A stretch of 8,530 bases of DNA from Thermoplasmata archaeon (lineage in GTDB: Archaea > Thermoplasmatota > Thermoplasmata > Lutacidiplasmatales > UBA184): contig JASHYB010000063.1 of the NCBI GenBank assembly GCA_030043255.1, forward strand, positions 1-8,530, written 5' to 3'. Shown one piece after another: positions 1-7,111 of the stretch. Position 1 is the stretch's first letter. Each line of letters opens with the position of its first letter. Under the pieces are notes generated by a model that saw only the letters and a program-made list of their open reading frames with translations, was not told where the DNA came from and ran no database searches. The position numbers and the translations under genes were made by a program.

Positions 1-1640
1 TGGCCCACATCCCGGTGGGTGAACGGCTTCAGCCGGGTCGCCTGCTTGTCGCGGAACAGGAAGTAGTCGAGGATCTCGGCACGGTTGCGGACCTCCTTCT
101 CCATGTCCTTCATCGAGAGGTTCTTCATCAGGGCGACCCGCTCGTAGATGTACGAGTGGCCCGAGTAGAGGAACGTGTCGTCCGCGGGGTTCCACGAGTA
201 GACCGAGTTCGTGATCAGCTCGTTGGTCTCGGGGTCGAGCCCCACGATCTCGGTCAACGACTGGACGCGCCGGGTCATCTTGGTCCCGACCTTCACCTGG
301 CGCTGCAGCAGCACGAGGTTCAGCGCCGAGACGAGCGAGCGGGGCAGCGTGATCGGCGGGTTCTCCATCCGGTGGACCATCGCGCTCACGCTCTCCGCGT
401 GGAAGGTCGTGTAGCAGGTCTTGCCGGTCGCCATCGCCTGGAAGACGATGAACGCCTCCGCCCCGCGCACCTCGCCGACCATCAGGTACTGCGGGCGCTG
501 GCGCAGCGCGGCGGCGAGCAGGTCGAACATGTCGATCTCGCCGGGGGCCTTGCCGCTCACGACGTTCTTCGCGCCGTAGCCGGCCCGGGTGAGCGACGGG
601 ACCCAGTTGTCGTGCGGCAGGTTCAGCTCGCGGGTGTCCTCGATGGAGACGATCTTCATCTGCGGCGGGATGAACAAGAGCGTCGCGTTGAGCGTGGTCG
701 TCTTGCCGCTCGCCGTGCCCCCGCAGACCATCATCGACTGGCCGGCCTCGATGGCGATCCAGAGGTAGGCCATCATCTCCGGGCTCATCGTCTTGAACTT
801 CAGCAGGTCGACCGGCGTGAACGGGTTGTCGCGGAAGCGCCGGATGGTGAACGAGCTCCCGCGCTTGGTGACGTGCTTGCCCAGCGTCGACTGCAGCCGC
901 GAGCCGTCCGGGACCGTGGCGTCCAGGATCGGGTTGGCGACGGAGATGTGCTTGCCCGAGCGCTGGGCGATCCAGATGACGTAGTCGTCCAGCTCCTCGG
1001 CGCTGGCGAACTTCAGGTTGGAGCGGATGGAGCCGTACTTGCGGTGGTAGATGTACAGCGGGACGCCGACGCCGTCGCAGGAGATGTCCTCGACCTCGGT
1101 GTCGACCATCGGCACCTCGATCCGGCCGTAGCCGATGAAGTCGCGATCCAGGTAGTAGAGCAGCCGCGCCTTGGTCGTCGGCCCCGGCGACAGCAGCCAG
1201 GCCTGCAGCAGGTGGTCGACCATCTTGCGCAGCTCGTCGGCCTTCGTCTCGGGGTCGTGCTCGGGGAGCGGCTCGAAGTCGCCGATGAGCGTCGTGCGCA
1301 GCCGCTCCAGCAGCTCCTTCTCGATCGGCGAGAGCGGCGGCTCGATCACCTCGTAGAGGTACTCGTTGCGGTGCGTGTGGAGCGTGATCCGCACGTAGGA
1401 GATGTTCGGCAGGATCGGCACGAGGTCGAGCTGCTGGAGCGCCGGGTCCTCCAGCGGGGGGATCGGCGTCACGGCGCCGGCGCCCTGGCCCGAGACCCCG
1501 AGCCGGGCGAGCTTGACCGGCCGCGGCGCCGGCGAGCCGCGGCGCAGCGCCGCGCCCAGCCGGACCAGCGGCGAGGAGGAGGAGCGGGCGCTCGGCGTCT
1601 CGTCCGGGGGGACCGTTGCGGAGCCGGTGTCGGTGGCCAT
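1..1640 (-). CDS. Second FlaI/GspE-type secretion ATPase, 3' end beyond the window
   Basis: This is a cytoplasmic hexameric ATPase of the archaeal FlaI/GspE/VirB11 family, which drives pilus assembly or protein export at the membrane platform. The window shows 546 residues from the ATG at 1640; the C-terminus lies off the left edge. A Ser/Pro-rich N-terminus (residues 1-60) is followed by the N-terminal domain (about 80-285). The P-loop GGTASGKT is at 307-314, the Asp box VSIEDTRE at 331-338, the Walker B region YLMVGEVRG at 385-393, and the His box (TTFHAES) has His414. It is a clear paralogue of the ATPase at 3589-5295: they share EYLYEVIEP, VEDISCDGVGVPL, SFTIRRF and DPETNELITN. Its His box reads HAES where the paralogue has HADS. 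It is the last visible gene of the operon, 7 bases after the preceding stop, with only a weak AGGA as ribosome site. Family is certain; the exact machine (archaellum-like, adhesion pilus or Tad-like) is not. Confidence 0.93.
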   Translation of the reverse strand, partial: MATDTGSATVPPDETPSARSSSSPLVRLGAALRRGSPAPRPVKLARLGVSGQGAGAVTPIPPLEDPALQQLDLVPILPNISYVRITLHTHRNEYLYEVIEPPLSPIEKELLERLRTTLIGDFEPLPEHDPETKADELRKMVDHLLQAWLLSPGPTTKARLLYYLDRDFIGYGRIEVPMVDTEVEDISCDGVGVPLYIYHRKYGSIRSNLKFASAEELDDYVIWIAQRSGKHISVANPILDATVPDGSRLQSTLGKHVTKRGSSFTIRRFRDNPFTPVDLLKFKTMSPEMMAYLWIAIEAGQSMMVCGGTASGKTTTLNATLLFIPPQMKIVSIEDTRELNLPHDNWVPSLTRAGYGAKNVVSGKAPGEIDMFDLLAAALRQRPQYLMVGEVRGAEAFIVFQAMATGKTCYTTFHAESVSAMVHRMENPPITLPRSLVSALNLVLLQRQVKVGTKMTRRVQSLTEIVGLDPETNELITNSVYSWNPADDTFLYSGHSYIYERVALMKNLSMKDMEKEVRNRAEILDYFLFRDKQATRLKPFTHRDVG

Positions 1641-1647
1641 GACCGTC

Positions 1648-2622
1648 CTAGGTGTGCAGGATCGGGACGAAGAAGCGCATCATCAGCCAGCCGACCGCGA
1701 GCATGATGGTCGCGTGCTGCAGGCCTTCCGCGATCCGGCCGTTGTAGAGCACGCCGGCCATGATCCCGTCGCCGACGGCGTGGACGATGACCGCGACCAG
1801 GAACGCGAGGAACAGCACCGGCACGTAGGTGAACTGCAGCGACACGCCGCCCGCGCTCCCGAGGCTGGAGGAGGCGACCCCCTCGCCCGCCACGATCATC
1901 TGCGGCAGGAAGACGGCCGCCATGATGTAGATCGTGACGATGAACACGAAGAACGCGATGTAGATGACCGTCACGTAGGTCAGCATGGAGATGCGGCGCG
2001 ACTGGTCGGCCAGCTGGGCCTCCCGGGTGTCGTGCGCGACCATGGAGAGCACGTCGGCGACGCTCCCGCCGGCCTCGTTGGCGCGGGTCACGATGGAGAC
2101 GACCCGCTGCACCAGCGGCGTCGGCACCCGCTCCTCGAACAGGCGGAGCGCGGTCGCCACCGGCACCCCCCACTCCAGCTGGCTGGCCATCTTCTTGATC
2201 TCGTCCGTGAGCAGCCCGTAGCGCCCGGTGCTGGCGACGACGATGGCGTCCGACAGCGTCATCCCGAAGCGGCCGGCCTCGGCGACGTCGCGCAAGAAGT
2301 CCGGCAGGCGCTCCTCGATCTTGGCGATGCGGTGGGCCCGCGCGGTCGCGGCGAAGCCGTAGGGGGCGATCAGGCAGAGCAGCCCGAGGACGAAGAAGTC
2401 GATCGCCGGGTTCGCCCCGGTCCCTTCGCCCGGGCGCAGCAGGATGTTGAGCTTGCCGACGTAGTTCAGGATCGCCACGCCCCAGAACGCCGCGGCGACG
2501 ACCCCGCCGGCGATCAGCAGGATCATCTCGCGCGAGAGCGAGGTCGTCGCACCGGGGGTCGCGGTCGCCGTCGGCAGGGCCCGGACCCGTCGGACCGAGG
2601 CGGGAGCGTTCGCGCTGGCCAT
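1648..2622 (-). CDS. T2SF/TadC-like platform membrane protein (second of two)
   Basis: This is a 324-residue polytopic membrane protein of the type II secretion F / FlaJ / TadB-TadC family, the inner-membrane platform on which the ATPase acts. Predicted membrane segments are at about residues 33-54, 73-93, 212-238, 264-285 and 302-322. The cytoplasmic T2SF helical core lies at about 105-210 and includes the typical stretch RLPDFLRDVAEAGRFGMTLS. It is about half the length of a classical FlaJ, which has two T2SF repeats, so it probably works together with the neighbouring platform protein. I chose the ATG at 2622 because it lies 2 bases after the upstream stop and has an AGGAG 11 bases before it. 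A start at 2709 in the same frame would overlap the neighbour by about 85 bases with an unconvincing N-terminus. A short disordered Ala/Thr/Pro-rich segment precedes the first membrane helix. Confidence 0.9.
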   Translation of the reverse strand: MASANAPASVRRVRALPTATATPGATTSLSREMILLIAGGVVAAAFWGVAILNYVGKLNILLRPGEGTGANPAIDFFVLGLLCLIAPYGFAATARAHRIAKIEERLPDFLRDVAEAGRFGMTLSDAIVVASTGRYGLLTDEIKKMASQLEWGVPVATALRLFEERVPTPLVQRVVSIVTRANEAGGSVADVLSMVAHDTREAQLADQSRRISMLTYVTVIYIAFFVFIVTIYIMAAVFLPQMIVAGEGVASSSLGSAGGVSLQFTYVPVLFLAFLVAVIVHAVGDGIMAGVLYNGRIAEGLQHATIMLAVGWLMMRFFVPILHT

Positions 2623-2624
2623 CG

Positions 2625-3587
2625 TTACGTCATCTCCTGAGCGAGCGAATACATGAAGAAAATGAACCCGAACTGCGAGAGCGGGATCATCGCGAGCACG
2701 ATCCCCCACAGGATCTCGATCATGAACGCCCCGCCGCCGCCGATGATCGCGAAGATCGCGATGATGATCACCAGGAACAGCGGGAAGGCGACGACGACCG
2801 TGACGAAGGTCTCGGCGAGCAGGCCCATGGTCTCGACGCGCTGCTGGATCTCGAGCTTGTGCTCGCGCTCGTACTGCTCGGCCTTCAGCAGGAAGTACGG
2901 CTTCAGCTGGCCGCCGCTGGTCGCGGTCGTCACGACCCCCTGCAGGAAGTCCTGGAACCGCTTGGAGGGGGTCCGCTGCGCGCCGCGGCGGATCGCCGTC
3001 AGGATGTCCACGCCCAGCAGCTCGGTGTCGCGGGTGATCCAGGCCGCCTCCTCGGCGACCTCGCCGTAGATCTTCTGCCGGCCGAGCTCCTTGAAGATCT
3101 GGTCGACGTTGACGTCCGCCGACGCCATCGCCGAGACGAAGCTCATCGCCGGGCCGATCTTGCGGTCGATCTTCGTCCCGCGGGACTTCGCGGTCGAGGC
3201 CGGGGTGCCGGAGAGGATGACCCAGGCGAGCGGCGTGGCGACGACCGGCAGGACGAACAGCCCCAGCCCGAGGAGCACGGAGTGGGACAGGAGGAACAGC
3301 ACGCCGGCGGCGACCCCGACGACCGCGGTCCCGATCCCGACGACCACGGTCGTCGCGAGCACCGTCGCCTGGTACTCGTCCGCGCGCATGCGGATGTGCG
3401 CCTTGACCAGGTTCTCCTCCAGGGCGATGTTCGGCTCCTTCGCCGCGACGCGCGGACCGAAGGTGCGCCAGGCCCAGCGCTGAAAGCCGGTGAGCGACGA
3501 CGGGGTCGGCTGCTGGCCCCGGCTGACCCGCACCGCCCGCCCGGTCGCCGCGGGGGGACCGGCGGCCTTCGCGGTCGGCAGCGCCAC
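2625..3587 (-). CDS. T2SF/TadC-like platform membrane protein (first of two)
   Basis: This is a 320-residue membrane protein of the type II secretion F / TadC family, expected to form the pilus platform with the product of the next gene. Four hydrophobic segments are visible at about residues 75-100, 103-125, 258-282 and 288-313. Between the second and third lies the cytoplasmic T2SF core, with features such as KIGPAMSFVSAMASADVN (about 143-160) and TATSGGQLKPYFLL (221-234). Residues 1-35 are Ala/Pro/Thr-rich and probably disordered. The start is GTG at 3587, one base after the upstream TAG, with GGAGGAG overlapping the end of the upstream gene at good spacing, so translation is probably coupled. 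The two platform proteins differ in membrane layout and in most of their sequence, so they are not a recent duplication. The pair resembles TadB/TadC and the two platform proteins of some archaeal pili. Confidence 0.9.
   Translation of the reverse strand: MALPTAKAAGPPAATGRAVRVSRGQQPTPSSLTGFQRWAWRTFGPRVAAKEPNIALEENLVKAHIRMRADEYQATVLATTVVVGIGTAVVGVAAGVLFLLSHSVLLGLGLFVLPVVATPLAWVILSGTPASTAKSRGTKIDRKIGPAMSFVSAMASADVNVDQIFKELGRQKIYGEVAEEAAWITRDTELLGVDILTAIRRGAQRTPSKRFQDFLQGVVTTATSGGQLKPYFLLKAEQYEREHKLEIQQRVETMGLLAETFVTVVVAFPLFLVIIIAIFAIIGGGGAFMIEILWGIVLAMIPLSQFGFIFFMYSLAQEMT
2634..2638 (-). promoter_or_regulatory. Shine-Dalgarno for the second platform protein
   Basis: AGGAG lies within the last codons of the first platform gene, 11 bases before ATG 2622. 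It supports this start rather than the upstream one at 2709. Confidence 0.65.
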
Positions 3588-3588
3588 C

Positions 3589-5295
3589 CTAGCTCCTCCG
3601 CGGCGCGGGGGCCGCCGGCGCGCTCGGGGGCGCGGCGGCCGGCTTCGCGGGGGCCGCCGTCGGGGGCGCCGCCGCGATCCGCCGCAGGACCTCGTCCGGG
3701 TCCTTGTAGTACTGGGCGATCGTCTGCCAGAGCTGCCGGTAGTCGCTGATCTTGTGGTCGACGAGGTAGCGGATCACCTGCGTCCGGCGGGCGAACTCCG
3801 CCTCCATCTCCTCGCTCGTGTAGTTGCGCAGTTCCATGATCTTGTCGAAGAGGAACGAGTGCCCCTTGAACACGAAGCCGTCGGTCGCCGGGTCCCACTC
3901 GTAGACCGTGTTGGTGATCAGCTCGTTCGTCTCCGGCTCGAAGCCGACGATCTCGAGGACCTGCTTGAGCCGCCGCACCACCCCTTTGTCGGTCCGGGTC
4001 TGCAGCTGGATGACGACGTTGTTCAGCGCGGAGAGGAGGATGCGCGGCGTGTTGATCGGCGGGTTCTCCAAGCGGTTGACCATCGACTTCACGCTGTCGG
4101 CGTGCATGGTCGAGTAGGTGGTGTGGCCGGTCGCCATCGCCTGGAACATCGTGTAGGTCTCCTTGCCGCGGACCTCCCCGACGATGATGTAGTTCGGGCG
4201 CTGGCGCAGCGCCGCGCGCACCAGGTCGAACATGTCGACCTCGCCGGCGGCCTTGCCGTCCGGACCGCGGTCGCCGGTCCCGCTGCGCGTGGCCCCGGGG
4301 ATCCAGTTCTCGTGCGGCAGGTTCACCTCGCGGGTGTCCTCGATCGACACGATCTTCGAGGTCGGCGGGATGAACAGCGCGATGGCGTTCAGCGTGCTGG
4401 TCTTGCCGGAGGCCGGCCCGCCGCAGATGATCAGCGACTCGCCCTGCTCGGCGGCGAGCCAGAAGTAGGCGACCATCTCGTCGCTCGCGCTGCCCATCGC
4501 GATGAGGTCGACCGGCGTGAACGGCCGCTCCTTGAAGCGCCGGATGGTGAAGCTCGCCCCGCGCGTCGTCACCTCGCGGCCGTAGGTCGCCTGGACACGG
4601 TGGCCTTCCGGCGTCGTCCCGTCCAGGATCGGCGCCGAGACGCTGACCGCCTTCAGGCAGCGCTGGCCGAGCATGACGATGAACGAGTTGAGCGACTCCT
4701 CGTCCTCGAACATCACGTTGGTCTTCACCGACTCGAACTTCGAGTGGAAGACGAACAGCGGGACGCCGACGCCGTCGCAGGAGATGTCCTCGACCTCGGG
4801 GTCGGCGATGAGCGCGTCGGCCGGGCCGTAGCCGACGAAATCGCGCAGGACGTAGTAGACGATCCGCTCCAGCGACAGCGGGCTCAGCGACACCTCACGG
4901 GAGCGGAAGTAGCCCTCGACCTCGCCCCGCAGGAAGGTGCGCTTGTCGGCGCCGGAGAGCGTGGCGATGTCCGCGCCGATGATCTTGGTCAGCGTCTCCT
5001 TGATGTGCGCGACCAGCTGGCGCTCGTGCGCGCTCAGCTGCGGCTCGATCACCTCGTAGAGGTACTCCTTGGTCGCCTCGTTGTACGCGACCCGCGCGTA
5101 GGAGTACGGCGGGGTGATCGCGCGGACCTGCAGCTGCTTGATCTCGGGGCCCGCCAGCGCCGGGATCGCCGTGATGAACGTGCCGGGCAGGTCGGTCGGC
5201 CCGCCGCCGGCGGCGGACGGCGATGCCGGCGCGGGGGGGGCCGCCCCGGGGGCGGCGGCCCGCGGGACCTTCACGCGGACCGAGCCGGCCGCCAC
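3589..5295 (-). CDS. First FlaI/GspE-type secretion ATPase
   Basis: This is a 568-residue cytoplasmic motor ATPase of the archaeal FlaI/GspE/VirB11 family, predicted to power assembly of the pilin encoded just upstream. An Ala/Pro-rich leader (residues 1-45) precedes the N-terminal domain (about 65-280). The P-loop GGPASGKT is at 292-299, the Asp box IVSIEDTRE at 315-323, Walker B NYIIVGEVRG at 368-377, and the His box STMHADS has His398. Residues 542-568 are a Pro/Ala tail ending in PRRS, likely flexible. The GTG at 5295 is preferred as the start: it lies one base after the pilin stop and has GGAGG 8 bases upstream. The TTG at 5322 would place that ribosome site inside the gene. All catalytic motifs are intact, and its His box matches the family norm more closely than that of the second ATPase, so it is the better candidate for the main assembly motor. 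Confidence 0.94.
   Translation of the reverse strand: MAAGSVRVKVPRAAAPGAAPPAPASPSAAGGGPTDLPGTFITAIPALAGPEIKQLQVRAITPPYSYARVAYNEATKEYLYEVIEPQLSAHERQLVAHIKETLTKIIGADIATLSGADKRTFLRGEVEGYFRSREVSLSPLSLERIVYYVLRDFVGYGPADALIADPEVEDISCDGVGVPLFVFHSKFESVKTNVMFEDEESLNSFIVMLGQRCLKAVSVSAPILDGTTPEGHRVQATYGREVTTRGASFTIRRFKERPFTPVDLIAMGSASDEMVAYFWLAAEQGESLIICGGPASGKTSTLNAIALFIPPTSKIVSIEDTREVNLPHENWIPGATRSGTGDRGPDGKAAGEVDMFDLVRAALRQRPNYIIVGEVRGKETYTMFQAMATGHTTYSTMHADSVKSMVNRLENPPINTPRILLSALNNVVIQLQTRTDKGVVRRLKQVLEIVGFEPETNELITNTVYEWDPATDGFVFKGHSFLFDKIMELRNYTSEEMEAEFARRTQVIRYLVDHKISDYRQLWQTIAQYYKDPDEVLRRIAAAPPTAAPAKPAAAPPSAPAAPAPRRS
3593..3599 (-). promoter_or_regulatory. Shine-Dalgarno fixing the GTG start of the first platform protein
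   Basis: GGAGGAG overlaps the final codons of the first ATPase gene and sits 5-7 bases before GTG 3587. It supports this start and translational coupling across the one-base gap. Confidence 0.8.
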
Positions 5296-5296
5296 G

Positions 5297-6367
5297 CTAC
5301 AGCCCTCCTTCGTTGAAGGCAAGCGTCGCCTGGGCGATCGCGTTGGTCGCGAAGCTCACGCTGTAGAGCGTCAGGGTGACGTCGTAGGTCGTCGAGAGCG
5401 AGCTGATGCAGACCGTCGCGTTCGTGGCGGACGAGTTCGTCGTCTGCAGCACCGCGCCGTTCGCCCCGGTCGCCGCAATCGTCCAGGTGGTGGCGGTGCT
5501 CGCCCCCAGGACCTCGTCGGTCTGGGTGTCCAGATAGGTGTACCACGAGCAGACGTTGTGCACGCCCAGCGTCAGGGTCAGGTTGAACGAGCGCACGGCG
5601 CTCGTCTTGTTCAGGAACCGTCCCACGCTGGTGACGTTCGTCTGGTAGAGGAAGTGGCTCGTGACGTCCTTCGAGCCGACGCCGGTGAACGACGAGGCGT
5701 TCCCGACGAACGTGAGCAGGCTGGTGCGGACGGTGAGGTTCGTCCCCGTCTTGGTGAGGTTGAACGGCGGGGGGACGCCGATCCAGGCGTGGCCGTTCGT
5801 CTGGCTCGCGGTGACCGCGTCGCTCTCGAAGAAGTAGACCACCGGCGTGTAGTAGCGGTTGGGGACCGAGACCTCGAGGTAGTTCGTCGCCTCGGTCTGC
5901 GTGTAGTTGTGGGTCTGGCTGGCGCTGCCGGTGCCCTTCGCCGTGGCGTAGGCGACCTTCTCGAAATCGCAGCTGCCGATCTTCTCGGGGGCCCCGGCCG
6001 TCGTGAAGCCGTCCGGGCACCCGCTGAGGAACGAGAGGGTCGCCACCGTCGGCTGGGCGAGCAGGGGCACCGAGTTGGAGCTGGTCGTGAACGGCACCGA
6101 GTACGACGGGATCGCGCCGAAGATGTACTGGTCGTCGACCCCGGACTTGAGCGTCGCCAGCGACGTCTGGAGCGAGAAGGTCAGCTGGCTCTCGTTCTCC
6201 TCCATCCAGAGCGGCAGGTACTCGGTCAGGAAGATCCCGAACAGCGCGAAGAAGACCAGCAGCGCGAGCAGCGTGCCGACGACCGCCACGACCCCCCGGT
6301 GGTCCCGGCGGAGCCGGCGGACATGGCGGAAGCCGGACCTCGACCGTGCTCGGCTCCGCTCGCCCAT
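5297..6367 (-). CDS. Large type IV pilin-like surface protein, sequon-rich
   Basis: This is a 356-residue secreted or pilus-subunit-like protein, first gene of the operon. Residues 1-24 are strongly basic (many Arg). A 23-residue hydrophobic helix (about 26-48) then begins RGVVAVVGTLLALL, like archaeal pilin N-termini of the RGVSPVIG type, so prepilin-peptidase cleavage near Gly25 is plausible. The rest is Thr/Ser/Val-rich, suggesting a beta-sandwich ectodomain. It has ten N-X-S/T sequons (Asn58, 154, 203, 210, 223, 244, 253, 262, 311, 316), pointing to a heavily N-glycosylated outer domain. Cys117, 133, 273 and 320 could form disulfides. It is larger than most archaeal pilins. The ATG at 6367 has only a weak GGCGG-like ribosome site and follows a predicted leader of about 35 bases. 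A membrane-anchored surface protein that merely shares the operon is the main alternative. Confidence 0.8.
   Translation of the reverse strand: MGERSRARSRSGFRHVRRLRRDHRGVVAVVGTLLALLVFFALFGIFLTEYLPLWMEENESQLTFSLQTSLATLKSGVDDQYIFGAIPSYSVPFTTSSNSVPLLAQPTVATLSFLSGCPDGFTTAGAPEKIGSCDFEKVAYATAKGTGSASQTHNYTQTEATNYLEVSVPNRYYTPVVYFFESDAVTASQTNGHAWIGVPPPFNLTKTGTNLTVRTSLLTFVGNASSFTGVGSKDVTSHFLYQTNVTSVGRFLNKTSAVRSFNLTLTLGVHNVCSWYTYLDTQTDEVLGASTATTWTIAATGANGAVLQTTNSSATNATVCISSLSTTYDVTLTLYSVSFATNAIAQATLAFNEGGL
5304..5310 (-). promoter_or_regulatory. Shine-Dalgarno fixing the GTG start of the first ATPase
   Basis: AAGGAGG lies inside the last codons of the pilin gene, 8 bases before GTG 5295. It decides for GTG over the TTG at 5322 and implies that the ATPase is translated in coupling with the pilin. 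Confidence 0.8.
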
Positions 6368-6402
6368 TCGCTACCGCCCGGGCACGTACGCACCCCGCGG
6401 CA

Positions 6403-6447
6403 GCGGCTCGTACGTCGGGTCGTGCTATAAATAGGTACGGGAGCCGC
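6403..6447. repeat. Inverted repeat enclosing the divergent promoter
   Basis: GCGGCTCGTAC (6403-6413) is the reverse complement of GTAC + GAGCCGC (6435-6438 and 6441-6447), apart from a two-base GG insertion in the right arm. The 21 bases between the arms contain the shared TATA box. It could be a regulator binding site controlling both directions, or chance in G+C-rich DNA. Confidence 0.5.
6425..6434. promoter_or_regulatory. Shared, near-palindromic TATA box for divergent genes
   Basis: CTATAAATAG reads as CTATTTATAG on the other strand, so it gives a usable archaeal TATA box both ways. With starts about 25-27 bases away, the minus-strand transcript would begin near 6403 (leader of about 36 bases to the pilin) and the plus-strand transcript near 6456 (leader of about 43 bases to the ACT gene). 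No other good TATA box is seen in the 131-base divergent gap. Confidence 0.75.
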
Positions 6448-6498
6448 GGCGCGCGGCCGCATTCAACGTTAAGCCCGGCGGCCTCTCCGGAGCGCCGG

Positions 6499-6987
6499 AT
6501 GGTCCTGCGGGAGATCTCGCTCACGCTGCCGAACCGGCCGGGCGCCCTCGCCGGCGTCGCCCGCGCGCTCGCCGAGCAGCGGCTGAACCTCGCGTCGATC
6601 GACGCCGATTCGGCCCCGCGCAGCGGGCGGATCCGGCTCATCGTCAACGACCCGGACCGCGCCGTGCGCATCCTGAGCGACGCCGGCTACACGCCGGAGG
6701 TCCGGGAGATGATTGCGGTCCGGCTCGAGGACCGGGCCGGCAGCTTCCTGCGGGTGCTCGAGGTCCTGGCGAAGGAGAAGGTCAACGTCCAGAGCGTCGC
6801 GATCCTGGTCGCGCGCGAGGGGAACCGTCCCCTGGTCGCGATCTCCTCCACCGACCTCCCCCGCGCCCGGCGGCTGTTGCAGCAGGCCGGCTTCATGAGC
6901 CGCGCCGCCGAGGGGCTGGTCTCCAACGACGACCTGCTCGCCGGGGCCCCGACGATCCCGGGAGAATCGGTCGGTCTCCTCCTGTAA
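6499..6987 (+). CDS. Small protein with two tandem ACT domains
   Basis: This is a 162-residue cytoplasmic protein of two ACT domains. ACT domains bind amino acids or similar ligands and regulate metabolic enzymes or transcription. The first (about residues 2-70) starts VLREISLTLPNRPGALAGVARALAE, with the typical ligand-loop RPGALA. The second (about 72-138) contains MIAVRLEDRAGSFLRVLEVLAKEKVNVQ. The last 25 residues are a tail without a recognised domain. No catalytic domain is attached, so it probably acts as a free-standing regulatory subunit, but the target and ligand cannot be read from the sequence. The ATG at 6499 is chosen because GGAG lies 6 bases upstream and the ACT fold begins at once. 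The reading frame stays open upstream, but that part has no protein-like character and would cross the promoter. It diverges from the pilus operon, and tRNA-Gly follows 52 bases after its stop. Confidence 0.85.
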   Translation: MVLREISLTLPNRPGALAGVARALAEQRLNLASIDADSAPRSGRIRLIVNDPDRAVRILSDAGYTPEVREMIAVRLEDRAGSFLRVLEVLAKEKVNVQSVAILVAREGNRPLVAISSTDLPRARRLLQQAGFMSRAAEGLVSNDDLLAGAPTIPGESVGLLL

Positions 6988-7015
6988 GCGCGCGACCTTC
7001 GCAAAAGCGTAAGTG

Positions 7016-7039
7016 GCGAGGCGGCTGAGCCGTCCTCGC
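7016..7039 (+). repeat. Hairpin directly before tRNA-Gly
   Basis: GCGAGGCGGC (7016-7025) pairs with GCCG (7029-7032) and CCTCGC (7034-7039) around the loop TGA, with one bulged T. The stem has ten base pairs and ends on the base before the tRNA 5' end. It may terminate or protect the ACT mRNA, guide RNase P processing, or be a DNA-level operator site; no T-run follows. Confidence 0.55.
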
Positions 7040-7111
7040 GCGGTTGTGGTCTAGTGGTTAGGACGGTAGCTTCCCAAGCTACCTACTCGGGTTCGAATCC
7101 CGACAACCGCA
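7040..7111 (+). tRNA. tRNA-Gly (anticodon CCC)
   Basis: All four arms fold. Acceptor GCGGTTG (7040-7046) pairs fully with CAACCGC (7104-7110); the discriminator is A7111. The D arm is GTCT/GGAC, the anticodon stem GTAGC/GCTAC with loop TTCCCAA and anticodon CCC at 7073-7075, and the T arm TCGGG/CCCGA with loop TTCGAAT. The variable loop has four bases. CCA is not encoded and there is no intron. It reads GGG glycine codons. No clean TATA box is visible; the best candidate is a weak A-rich stretch around 7003-7012. The gene may therefore be read through from the ACT gene. Confidence 0.97.

Noticed and set aside
15..1706. Plus-strand open frame of 563 codons opposite the second ATPase
   Set aside because: It is rich in Arg, Asp, Val, His and Leu with no domain. 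It mirrors the G+C-rich codons of the true minus-strand ATPase, whose motifs are unmistakable.
1402..2640. Plus-strand open frame of 412 codons opposite the second platform gene
   Set aside because: Asp/Arg/His/Gly-rich without hydrophobic segments, the shadow of a membrane-protein gene.
3490..5316. Plus-strand open frame of 608 codons opposite the first ATPase
   Set aside because: Same artefact: composition dominated by Arg, Asp, Val and Leu, no recognisable fold, and it covers a complete ATPase gene with intact catalytic motifs.
5271..6671. Minus-strand open frame of 466 codons overlapping the pilin gene in another frame
   Set aside because: Low-complexity Arg/Pro/Asp/His text that crosses the divergent promoter and the start of the ACT gene. 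The pilin frame has a pilin-like N-terminus and sequons.
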